From NCBI GenBank assembly GCA_030620125.1, contig JAUXFI010000137.1:1-5707 (forward strand): a stretch of 5,707 nucleotides of DNA, written 5' to 3'. The notes under the pieces are model-generated. The model had not been told where the DNA came from, made no database searches, and worked only from the letters and a program-made list of their open reading frames with translations. The stretch comes from Anaerolineae bacterium (GTDB lineage Bacteria > Chloroflexota > Anaerolineae > B4-G1). Shown in pieces: positions 1-5,707 of this stretch. A program made the position numbers and the translations under genes. How positions within the stretch are numbered: position 1 is the first letter of the stretch; every line of letters starts with the position of its first letter.

Positions 1-1425
1 CCGATTCTCGCGGAACTCGACCTCGCGTTTCAGGCAAGCCAGCAGGTAGTCGCGTAGCAGGAACCATTGATCCATCGCCATGCCGTCGAAGACAATCAGG
101 GCCACCCGCTCCTTCTCCCCTACGCTGCGGTGGATGTGCTGGTTGACCCGGTGGAGAGCGATGGGGCCCTTGTTGTCGTCGTAGAAAGAGATCGAGGGAT
201 AGGTTTGCTGCAGAAAACCCAGGAAGGCGTTGTTAAGCGAGCGGCGGACAGCGGTGAATCGTTCCTGCAAAGCGTCGTAGTCCTGGCGTGACAGTAGTGT
301 GAAATCGTGCACCAGCCGGCCCCAGGTGTACCCCTCGTCCAGCCAGCCACGCAGGTCGAGGCTACTGGTGTCCAGATCCTCAAAGTGACCGAGTTGGGTC
401 TCCACGTCTATCACGTAGACGGGACCCTCTTCGCGTACCATCTTTTGAGCACCTGGGCCAAAGAGCAGCGCCGCTGGCCCGCCCGGCCATTCCAGACCCG
501 CCCGAATCCAGCGTTGATCCTGGGGCAGATTCTCCGCCACCCCGGTCTCTTCCAGTGAGAGGGAATAGGGCGCTAGTAGCCGCTCGGTGAATAGGTTGTC
601 CACGTAGAAGCGCAGCCGGTGGTCAGCGAAGTCTACCCTCCCGCAGGCTTGAAAACCGCTCTGGTCAGCAGACGAAAGCCGAATTGGGACGTGCTTCTGC
701 GCTAGAATATCGTTGTAGCCTGCGGGAGGGTGGAGGATGGACTGCACGTATTCGGCCCAGCGCTGCCCCAGCCACTTGTAGAAAGCGTCGGCGCTGGAGA
801 AGAGAGATGCCGGGTCGGGGTCGCCGGGCAGGGGAGCGTGCATCTCCTCGACCACGTAGCGCTCCAGGGCCGGCGGGATGGCCTGGGCAGCGTAGTGCTT
901 ATCAATCAACATGACCACCAACCGCTCCGGCGACTTGAGGGCCACCGGGTCAATGCCGAACACGCCGCGCAGGATGAAGCGGATGGTCTCACGCTCTGTG
1001 GTACCGCTTTTGTTGTCCCGCTCCAACGTACCGTGGGCCTGGAACAGTAGGGGGTAGTAACGACGATCCAGGTCGGCCAGGACGATGCGGTTGAGGCGCG
1101 GAAAGACCTGGTGCAGGCCGATCTCGACGACGTGACTCTTCCTCTCCAAGTCGTAGGGCAGATGGCGGCTGGCCTCGCTGGAGTGGACGATGACCACGAT
1201 GTGCGTCTTCTCCCCCTGGTCCCAGTGCGAGCGGTACCGTTCCTCGAACTCGTTGCGGAAGGCGATCTCGGAGGTGAAGTTGAGAATATCGTACCGCCGC
1301 GCCTGCAGTTCGCTGATGAGAGCGTCATCCTGCATCAGGCGGTCTGGGTCCACGACCACGACGCTCTGGTTTTGTTCGTGGCCGAATCGTTGGAGGATGA
1401 GGTCTTGCCAGCGTTTGGGTTTCAT
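1..1425 (-). CDS. pglZ: BREX type 3-like PglZ protein, 3' end outside window
   Basis: PglZ is the alkaline-phosphatase-superfamily component found in all BREX phage-defence systems. The reading frame is unbroken from ATG at 1425 to the window edge (475 codons, no stop). BREX-3 PglZ proteins are, from memory, about 650-700 residues, so the C-terminal third is missing here. The N-terminus (RWQDLIL, then VVVVDPDRLM, then RSHWDQGEKTHIVVIV, then HLPYDL) follows the pattern I know from BREX-3 PglZ proteins. Near residues 440-452 the strand VALIVFDGM ends in Asp447, which fits the first metal-binding Asp of the phosphatase fold; the remaining metal ligands would lie beyond the window. A good ribosome site (AGGTGG at 1434-1429) supports this start. 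It sits 65 bases after the lipoprotein gene on the same strand. Family assignment is strong; subtype 3 is from recall of sequence pattern, not from a search. Confidence 0.85.
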   Translation of the reverse strand, partial: MKPKRWQDLILQRFGHEQNQSVVVVDPDRLMQDDALISELQARRYDILNFTSEIAFRNEFEERYRSHWDQGEKTHIVVIVHSSEASRHLPYDLERKSHVVEIGLHQVFPRLNRIVLADLDRRYYPLLFQAHGTLERDNKSGTTERETIRFILRGVFGIDPVALKSPERLVVMLIDKHYAAQAIPPALERYVVEEMHAPLPGDPDPASLFSSADAFYKWLGQRWAEYVQSILHPPAGYNDILAQKHVPIRLSSADQSGFQACGRVDFADHRLRFYVDNLFTERLLAPYSLSLEETGVAENLPQDQRWIRAGLEWPGGPAALLFGPGAQKMVREEGPVYVIDVETQLGHFEDLDTSSLDLRGWLDEGYTWGRLVHDFTLLSRQDYDALQERFTAVRRSLNNAFLGFLQQTYPSISFYDDNKGPIALHRVNQHIHRSVGEKERVALIVFDGMAMDQWFLLRDYLLACLKREVEFRENR

Positions 1426-1428
1426 GGG

Positions 1429-1436
1429 CCACCTCT
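1429..1436 (-). promoter_or_regulatory. Ribosome binding site of pglZ
   Basis: On the minus strand AGAGAGGTGG lies just before CCC-ATG. It is the only purine-rich anti-16S-like match in the 65-base gap and fixes the pglZ start at 1425. The rest of the gap (1426-1490) shows only a weak GCC-GTT-GGC hairpin and no U-tract, so I see no terminator between the lipoprotein gene and pglZ. Confidence 0.65.
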
Positions 1437-1490
1437 CTTTCTTTGTCGCTATGCCACCCAGATTTCACCACTCAGCCAACGGCAGAGGCA

Positions 1491-2576
1491 TTAGGGTTGG
1501 CCCACGAGAAGTATGCTGTTCATTGCCGTGTCAGTACTCCCATCTCCATCCCACGACTTCTTGGAGAAAACGGTGGCGTCATCATTGAATAACCCGCCCG
1601 GATTGTAGTCATGATCGACTGACAGGAAATCGGCTGCGATCGTGTCTCCTTCTTCAGGCGTCCTGACCCAGGGGATGCGCATTTCTATGCTGTAGCCCTC
1701 GTCTAGGTCATCAGGGTTATCAAAGGTCGTTGCCCCTTTGAGATAACGCTCGGTGGTGGCGGTCTGCCATCCGGCATCGAGCAGACTGTGCCTACACTCC
1801 TGGATCTGTCCCCCATTGTCGAAAACGATAGAGACGGAATCGCCATCCCAGGGCATCGCGATTGAGCCTTCTACCTGCGTATCGCTGACATCGAAACCGG
1901 CATAGAGATATTGGTCGTCCCACAGCAGCCTGACAACCACTGTGGTCGAGTCATTGACTGGAGGATGCACAGCATAGGTGAGTGACTGGGCTTGGGACCA
2001 GATCACATCATCCAAACGTCCGTCAATCGTAGGGGGCTGACCGATAATGCGAATCGCGTTAACCACTGGCGCATCTGACGACAAAGACGGCACCGACGTG
2101 CTAGTAAGTAGCATAGGGGTGGGGGTTGGCGGCACTGGAGTGTCGGTCGGCGGCTGGGGCAGCGGGGTTGCGGTTGGCTCCACTTCCACCAAGATGAAAG
2201 TAGTCTTTTCCACACTCTGACCATCCCAGGTCACCGTCACCCTAACATTGTAAGTGCCGGGTATATCGGAAGCACGGTAGGTGATAGCCGGGCTTCCCTG
2301 GCCTCTAATGATTTCGCCCCCGTCAGCGTACCAGGTATAGCCCAGGGTGACTCCAGTAATGCTGGAGACTTCGATGGATATGCCCACCTCCTCTCTCGGC
2401 TTCAAAGGTGTGGGAGCACTGACTCTCGGCTCACCAATTTCTGGAGCTTGAACGACGGCGGCAGGAGCCGGGGTCTCTTGACAGCCAGGCATAAGCAACG
2501 CAAGGATAGCTGCCAAGATATACAAGCTTGACGAAAAGCTGATTCTAAATCGATTCTCCCTGTACTTGATCGCCAT
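1491..2576 (-). CDS. Secreted lipoprotein with Ig/PKD-like and CBM9-like domains
   Basis: This 361-residue protein is not a known BREX component. Residues 6-28 form a signal peptide (basic start, then hydrophobic core LYILAAILALL). It ends at LMPGC, so Cys32 is a probable lipidation site, although Met at -3 makes the lipobox imperfect. Residues about 46-133 form an Ig/PKD-like beta domain (Y80-T-W82, I98-T-Y100, P106-G-T-Y109, V111-R-V-T-V). Residues 134-163 are a Thr/Pro-rich linker. Residues about 175-359 look like a CBM9/DOMON-type beta sandwich: PTIDGRLDDVIW, WDDQYLYAGFDVSD, WDGDSVSIVFD and GYSIEMRIPW are typical family landmarks. CBM9-type domains bind sugars or occur in surface proteins; here the ligand is unknown. 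It is anchored outside the cytoplasmic membrane, 40 bases after the TIR gene and before pglZ. Its first part (about 2000-2576) is less GC-rich than the flanks. I infer a sensor or surface role. Confidence 0.85.
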   Translation of the reverse strand: MAIKYRENRFRISFSSSLYILAAILALLMPGCQETPAPAAVVQAPEIGEPRVSAPTPLKPREEVGISIEVSSITGVTLGYTWYADGGEIIRGQGSPAITYRASDIPGTYNVRVTVTWDGQSVEKTTFILVEVEPTATPLPQPPTDTPVPPTPTPMLLTSTSVPSLSSDAPVVNAIRIIGQPPTIDGRLDDVIWSQAQSLTYAVHPPVNDSTTVVVRLLWDDQYLYAGFDVSDTQVEGSIAMPWDGDSVSIVFDNGGQIQECRHSLLDAGWQTATTERYLKGATTFDNPDDLDEGYSIEMRIPWVRTPEEGDTIAADFLSVDHDYNPGGLFNDDATVFSKKSWDGDGSTDTAMNSILLVGQP

Positions 2577-2585
2577 GTTTCCTTT

Positions 2586-2591
2586 CCTCCT
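2586..2591 (-). promoter_or_regulatory. Strong Shine-Dalgarno of the lipoprotein gene
   Basis: The minus strand carries a perfect AGGAGG nine bases before the ATG at 2576, within the 40-base gap after the TIR gene. It fixes the start. It is the best match to the consensus of any gene in the window, which suggests that the lipoprotein is translated well relative to its neighbours. Confidence 0.8.
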
Positions 2592-2616
2592 CTGTCGTCA
2601 TCAGCAACTCTGGCGG

Positions 2617-3558
2617 CTACGGTGGCTCTGTGATATCGAAACAGATGCTTCTTACATCCAGCGTCTTCCCACTCCTCAATACCTCAACTGTGAGTGTCTG
2701 ATTGTCACGTTCACAAGGGACAGCATATATAATAGCGTGGCTCCTAGAGTCGAGTCTGTCCAGATTGTGCGAATCAGGTGGATCAAAGCGCCAATTGTAG
2801 GAGAAATCATCAGCCGGCAATTGAGCCCCCGTGGAGTCCTGTACTCGAACTTCGATTCTGATGGAAGACTGGCAGACGACTTCTTGACAACGATCATCAC
2901 CGGCATCTTCGACTAATCCATCCATCTCAATTATGACTTCATTTGTTGTTGCGGTGGGCCTTTCAGGAAACAACAGATACCTGATGTCAGGCCAAAACCA
3001 AGCGCCAATGGCGACCACCAGAGCCAACACAGCCACCAATGCCAACACAGCGACAATACGCTGCAAGACTGGGTCTCGAAGAGTCTCGACTAACCACTTA
3101 CATAATGGCCGTTTATAGGGTGTCACTGCATCCACTGGAACCGGTTTGCCTCTGATAGCCGCCACCAGCCGCCGCAACTGAAACTCGAATTCAGATGGTT
3201 GGGTGAAGTCCACGTAGGTCAGCATGGCGATGCGCTTGGGCGGCTTGCAGGGCTTGAGCAGCAGCGGGATCATGCGGGCCTTCCGGCCAGCAGGATCGTC
3301 AGCCTGGATGAGCAGGCCCTCAAAGGTCGTCCACTCGCTCGCGACCCAATCGGGGGTGAGCACGATCAGCGTCTTACGGCTGCGCTCGACGGCGTTCTCC
3401 ATATTGACCAGGCTGGCCACGCCTAGCTCAAAGTCGCGGAAGTCAATGCAGACACGCAGACCGGCGGCTTCCAGCCGAGGCAACAGCCAACCTTGCACCC
3501 ACTCCCTGTCGCGGTGGCTGTAACTGATGAAAGCGTCGTAGCCGTTTGCTTCGGTCAT
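2617..3558 (-). CDS. Membrane-anchored TIR-domain protein with extracytoplasmic C-terminus
   Basis: This 313-residue protein has a TIR domain at about residues 6-136: DAFISYSHRD (8-17) is the box-1 strand and loop, RKTLIVLTPDWVASEW (61-76) the central strand and following loop, and Glu80 in SEWTTFE stands where the catalytic Glu of TIR NADases is found. Residues 168-189 are one strongly hydrophobic helix (IVAVLALVAVLALVVAIGAWFW), followed by an outer domain of about 115 residues with Cys224, 229, 282 and 306, which could form two disulfides. The expected topology is TIR inside, C-terminus outside. The ectodomain has an Ig-like signature (Y254-N-W256, I276-I-Y278, L289-T-V-E-V) resembling that of the next gene's protein. 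Bacterial TIR domains often cleave NAD or make NAD-derived signals in phage defence; activity here is inferred. The start has GGAG at 3570-3567, eight bases upstream. The 3' part is clearly less GC-rich than the TIR part. Confidence 0.9.
   Translation of the reverse strand: MTEANGYDAFISYSHRDREWVQGWLLPRLEAAGLRVCIDFRDFELGVASLVNMENAVERSRKTLIVLTPDWVASEWTTFEGLLIQADDPAGRKARMIPLLLKPCKPPKRIAMLTYVDFTQPSEFEFQLRRLVAAIRGKPVPVDAVTPYKRPLCKWLVETLRDPVLQRIVAVLALVAVLALVVAIGAWFWPDIRYLLFPERPTATTNEVIIEMDGLVEDAGDDRCQEVVCQSSIRIEVRVQDSTGAQLPADDFSYNWRFDPPDSHNLDRLDSRSHAIIYAVPCERDNQTLTVEVLRSGKTLDVRSICFDITEPP
3023..3058 (-). repeat. Two-copy 18-base tandem repeat in the TIR transmembrane helix
   Basis: On the plus strand GCCAACACAGC begins at 3023 and again at 3041. 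The two 18-base units match at 14 of 18 positions. In the protein this gives VAVLAL twice within residues 171-182, the transmembrane helix of the TIR protein. It may be a small in-frame duplication that lengthened the helix, or simply low-complexity hydrophobic coding. Confidence 0.6.
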
Positions 3559-3698
3559 GCTCGTCTCTCCACCTCTACTACCCCTACCTGCTCCAATCTC
3601 AAATCCGGCACCAACTCGCCGCGCCGTTGCAGGGCGGTCAGCGCTTCCTGTCGGCGGCGGTAGAGGTCAGCCAGGTGGCTAAACCCGACGTGCTCCCC
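3555..3698 (-). other. Protein-like open frame between the 182-aa gene and TIR gene; possible frameshifted tail
   Basis: The 120 bases between the stop of the 182-residue gene (3681-3679) and the TIR start are not empty. One frame stays open and reads like protein: HLADLYRRRQEALTALQ, then RRGELVPDLRLEQVGVVEV, ending in a TGA that overlaps the TIR start codon as ATGA. I see no good start codon or ribosome site close by in that frame. Removing one base from the GGGG run at 3698-3695 would fuse this segment to the upstream gene and lengthen its product by roughly 40 residues. It could be a real C-terminus cut off by a frameshift or a base-calling error, or a chance open frame. I do not recognise the peptide. 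Confidence 0.35.
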
Positions 3699-4227
3699 AC
3701 CCAAACAACTCGTCCTCGATAAACGCCTTGACTGCCTTGACGTCTGCCTGACTCGGCGACCCAGCCTTCCACGCATCCACTACCGCATCGGCAAAGATGC
3801 TCGGCGCATCGCCCGCCCAATCTTTGAACTCGGAGGTGGACTCGCGCTTGAACCGGTACAGCCCCAGCAGCAATCCCATACACATCCCATTCGCCTCGGT
3901 GTTCATACCGAGTGCCTGGTACTTCTTGAGTTCCTCCAAGAATGGCTCAATGACCTCATCAATCATCTGGTCGGAGGCTTCGCTCGGATCAACGTACCCG
4001 TGGCGCGTCGGACCAGCCCGGTCCCAGACCTCCTCGACCTCCAGGGCATTCAACTCATCGTACAGGACGGCGGCAACCTCTTCCAGATCCACGCCGCTTA
4101 GGCGAGCCGTCGCCATCTCGGCGATGCGAGCGGCGGGCTCTTCGTCGCTATCCGCCAGGGTTCTCAGGATGGACAAGGCGTCCGTCGGTGAAAGGTGGTC
4201 AATGATCTCGCGTGGGTGCTTCATCAT
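3679..4227 (-). CDS. Conserved hypothetical protein, 182 aa, acidic and helical
   Basis: I do not know a function for this protein. It is soluble, rich in Asp and Glu, with no signal peptide or membrane helix. The sequence looks all-helical: a start HPREIIDHLSPTDALSILRTL, a middle part with LEEVAAVLYDELNALEVEEVWDRAG, and a later helix EANGMCMGLLLGLYRF followed by an aromatic, acidic tail (DELFGWG). I recall similar proteins chiefly from Chloroflexota genomes, without an assigned role. It starts six bases after the upstream gene's stop; its likely ribosome site (GAGGGA) lies in the last codons of that gene, so translation is probably coupled. Two ATGs in tandem (4227 and 4224) are possible starts. 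The C-terminus may be truncated by a frameshift at 3695-3698. A role as an adaptor or as a partner of the preceding protein is only a guess. Confidence 0.8.
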   Translation of the reverse strand: MMKHPREIIDHLSPTDALSILRTLADSDEEPAARIAEMATARLSGVDLEEVAAVLYDELNALEVEEVWDRAGPTRHGYVDPSEASDQMIDEVIEPFLEELKKYQALGMNTEANGMCMGLLLGLYRFKRESTSEFKDWAGDAPSIFADAVVDAWKAGSPSQADVKAVKAFIEDELFGWGARRV

Positions 4228-4233
4228 TATTCG

Positions 4234-5040
4234 TCATCCCTCAAGTGACTCCAACAACCCCCTGCCGAGAGAGGTGATCCGAAAGGCAACCAGTTCCCGG
4301 GTCGTGCCCTTGCCCAGCGGCTTGTCCTGATACTCTGTCTCCACCACCTCGAAAGCGGCCAGGATGCCGATCACCAAACGCCGGATGGCACTATGCAGTG
4401 ACATGCGGGCATAAGTCATGCTTGGCGCTGTCCACTTCAGCCCAGTCTCCTGGATCAGTTTGTCGGCGAACGGTTCAAAGGGAATGCGTGTGTTGGCTGG
4501 CAAAGACAGCAGATGGACCAGTGTGATCTCTTCGAAGCGGGGCGGCAGGCTTTCGCCCATGCCAGCGAAAGGGTAGGCGATAAGCCAGTTGACCCGTTTC
4601 CACCAGATGACGAGCAGTATCCACACCTGGATCAGGGGAACGGCGGTCAATAACCCTGCGCCGTCTGGCGTGAGCCGCCACCGCCGGGCCGGGCCTCCCT
4701 CCAGCAACCCGCCAACGTCTGCCAGGGTATGCAGGAAGTAGAGAGGCCAGACGTCGTATTCGCTCCGAAGCCGAAAGGTGCGGTCTCCGATAGTGGTGTC
4801 CAGTTCCGGCGGATGGACGAAGCGGGCGGTCACTTCGCGCACGGCCTTGAGAGGCAGGTTGCCGGTGCTTTGTGTGCCAGTGACCCGGTTGTCGCGCACG
4901 TATGTGAGCAGCGTCACCATATCGCGACGCAGGGGCAGGGCCTCGGCCCGGGCGGCCTGGTTGCCACTGGCTCGCCGCATCCAGTTGATGAAGCGGCGGG
5001 CAGCAGTCCGACCCGCCTTGGAAGCCTGTTCTTCTAACAT
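4234..5040 (-). CDS. Winged-helix-like hypothetical protein, 268 aa
   Basis: No function is known to me for this protein. The first 35 residues are basic and Ala-rich. Residues about 37-75 (LRRDMVTLLTYVRDNRVTG, then GNLPLKAVREVTARF) look like a helix-turn-helix module, and RWRLTPDGAGLL at 120-131 resembles the beta-wing and last helix of a winged-helix domain. Residues 138-157 (VWILLVIWWKRVNW) are aromatic and hydrophobic but are interrupted by Lys-Arg, so I read them as a buried helix, not a membrane anchor. A second wing-like end, VAFRITSLGRGLLESL, closes the protein. The pattern suggests tandem winged-helix folds, possibly binding DNA or a partner protein. ATG at 5040 is chosen because GGGAG (5049-5045) stands four bases upstream; a longer start at 5178 would run through the preceding gene and gives Ser/Arg/Trp-rich, non-protein-like sequence. 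It lies 34 bases after the methyltransferase-like tail. Confidence 0.8.
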   Translation of the reverse strand: MLEEQASKAGRTAARRFINWMRRASGNQAARAEALPLRRDMVTLLTYVRDNRVTGTQSTGNLPLKAVREVTARFVHPPELDTTIGDRTFRLRSEYDVWPLYFLHTLADVGGLLEGGPARRWRLTPDGAGLLTAVPLIQVWILLVIWWKRVNWLIAYPFAGMGESLPPRFEEITLVHLLSLPANTRIPFEPFADKLIQETGLKWTAPSMTYARMSLHSAIRRLVIGILAAFEVVETEYQDKPLGKGTTRELVAFRITSLGRGLLESLEG

Positions 5041-5044
5041 GACA

Positions 5045-5052
5045 CTCCCTTC
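5045..5052 (-). promoter_or_regulatory. Ribosome binding site deciding the 5040 start
   Basis: GAAGGGAG on the minus strand lies four bases before ATG at 5040, in the 34-base gap after the upstream stop. It favours the short start over the in-frame ATG at 5178, which would overlap the preceding gene by about 100 bases. Confidence 0.6.
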
Positions 5053-5074
5053 GATGCGCAACTGCCCATCCACG

Positions 5075-5707
5075 TCACCCCACCTTCGCCTCCGCGATGT
5101 CAATGAAATCGTAGATCTCCGTGCTGCTCTCCACCACCCGCTTGTGCAACTTCCGCCCCACGCGCAGGATGTCCTCAAACCGCTTCTCCCGATAGCACTG
5201 GGCGAAGCCAGCCAGCACCGCCTCCTTGCGCACGTCCTTCAGGCGTTTCCGCTTGTCCTGCTTGGCCCGCTCCAGGATGTCCTCGAACTCCCGCAGCAGC
5301 CGCTGCTGGCGGCGCGCCTCCAGTTCCCGTTTCTCCAGCATCTCGGCCCGCTTGTAGTCGCCGTTGACCTGCACAAAGTTCTCCGTCAGAAGCGTCTTGA
5401 TCTCCGGGATCTGATCCTCGGGCACCTGCAGGGCCTGGACGAAGGCGGTGTAGATTTCGGAATAACTCTTAGGCGTCTCCATGAAGTGGTACAGCCAGGC
5501 GATGGCCGAGCGCTCGTCGGAGATGAAGAGCACGCTTTGGGCCAGGGGCGCGGCTTTCTTTCCTTTGCCCTTTCCTTTAGCGTTCAGGGCAGTGACCTTG
5601 CGCCGCTCGTATTCCTGCACCTGTTCCTCGTCCAGGAACCAGTAGCCGTCCCGTTCCAGAAGTCGGAGGCCAAGCGGTCTTAGGAAGACAACCCAGTCAG
5701 GCAACTC
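5075..5707 (-). CDS. C-terminal part of a probable BREX-3-type DNA methyltransferase
   Basis: The frame is open at the window edge, giving the last 210 residues of a larger protein; the first full codon, GAG, is not a start, and the TTG after it is unlikely to be one. No methyltransferase catalytic motif (such as NPPY or DPPY) is present in this part. The tail reads WVVFLRPLGLR, then an internal Lys/Gly run (AKGKGKGKK, residues 43-51), then FISDERSAIAWLYHFMETP with PKSYSEIYTAF (61-89), a Glu/Arg/Lys-rich probable coiled coil (about 130-170), and the end YDFIDIAEAKVG. I associate this type of tail with the adenine methyltransferases of BREX-3 (PglXI), which modify host DNA so that the system can tell self from phage. 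The PglZ gene downstream supports this. The assignment is from recall and context; another large DNA-processing protein of the island is the alternative. Confidence 0.6.
   Translation of the reverse strand, partial: ELPDWVVFLRPLGLRLLERDGYWFLDEEQVQEYERRKVTALNAKGKGKGKKAAPLAQSVLFISDERSAIAWLYHFMETPKSYSEIYTAFVQALQVPEDQIPEIKTLLTENFVQVNGDYKRAEMLEKRELEARRQQRLLREFEDILERAKQDKRKRLKDVRKEAVLAGFAQCYREKRFEDILRVGRKLHKRVVESSTEIYDFIDIAEAKVG

Noticed and set aside
906..1328. 140-codon minus-strand frame overlapping pglZ
   Set aside because: It is Ser/Arg/Thr-rich and lies inside the unbroken pglZ frame, which has clear family motifs.
1426..1490. Possible terminator between the lipoprotein gene and pglZ
   Set aside because: Only a three-base-pair GCC/GGC stem is visible and no T-run follows it.
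3797..4330. 177-codon plus-strand frame opposite the 182-aa gene
   Set aside because: It is Ser/Arg-rich without motifs and spans two genes on the other strand; typical antisense open frame.
4596..4627. Transmembrane helix in the 268-aa protein (VWILLVIWWKRVNWLIAYPF)
   Set aside because: The hydrophobic stretch is broken by Lys-Arg and Asn, and it sits between two winged-helix-like segments, so a buried helix of a soluble protein is more likely.
5041..5178. Longer N-terminus for the 268-aa protein, starting at ATG 5178
   Set aside because: The extra 46 residues are Ser/Arg/Trp-rich, overlap the methyltransferase-like gene in another frame, and the ATG at 5040 has its own ribosome site.
4778..5683. 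301-codon open frame on the plus strand
   Set aside because: It lies wholly opposite two better-supported minus-strand genes, has Leu/Arg/His-rich low-quality sequence, and shows no domain; it is a GC-rich antisense shadow.

Overview
The window carries one block of six genes, all on the minus strand and closely spaced (gaps of 6 to 120 bases, no clear terminator between them). They read like a single operon transcribed from high to low coordinates. Proteins and codon use are GC-rich. The Thr/Pro-linked lipoprotein with a CBM9-like domain and two protein families that I recall mainly from Chloroflexota suggest a Chloroflexota-like bacterium, but this is an inference from protein style, not from a marker gene.

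Layout in transcription order: (1) 5707-5075, the C-terminal 210 residues of a larger protein that looks like the tail of a BREX-3-type DNA methyltransferase (PglXI-like); its start lies outside the window. (2) 5040-4234, a 268-residue cytosolic protein with winged-helix-like segments. (3) 4227-3679, a 182-residue acidic helical protein of unknown function, followed by 120 bases in which another frame stays open and protein-like, perhaps a frameshifted C-terminus. (4) 3558-2617, a TIR-domain protein with one transmembrane helix and a cysteine-bearing extracytoplasmic domain. (5) 2576-1491, a secreted lipoprotein with an Ig/PKD-like domain, a Thr/Pro linker and a CBM9-like domain. (6) 1425-1, the first 475 residues of a PglZ-family protein that closely resembles BREX type 3 PglZ; its end lies outside the window.

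The methyltransferase tail and PglZ point to a BREX-3-like phage-defence island. In canonical BREX-3 the helicase gene brxHII lies between pglXI and pglZ. Here that place is taken by four other genes, including a membrane TIR protein and a lipoprotein that share an Ig-like signature on the outer side of the membrane. A cautious reading is that a surface-sensing TIR module is embedded in a BREX operon: the lipoprotein and the TIR ectodomain could sense an envelope event, and the cytosolic TIR domain could act as an NAD-consuming effector. No gap longer than 120 bases lacks a gene, and I saw no RNA gene, CRISPR array, insertion sequence or convincing promoter.
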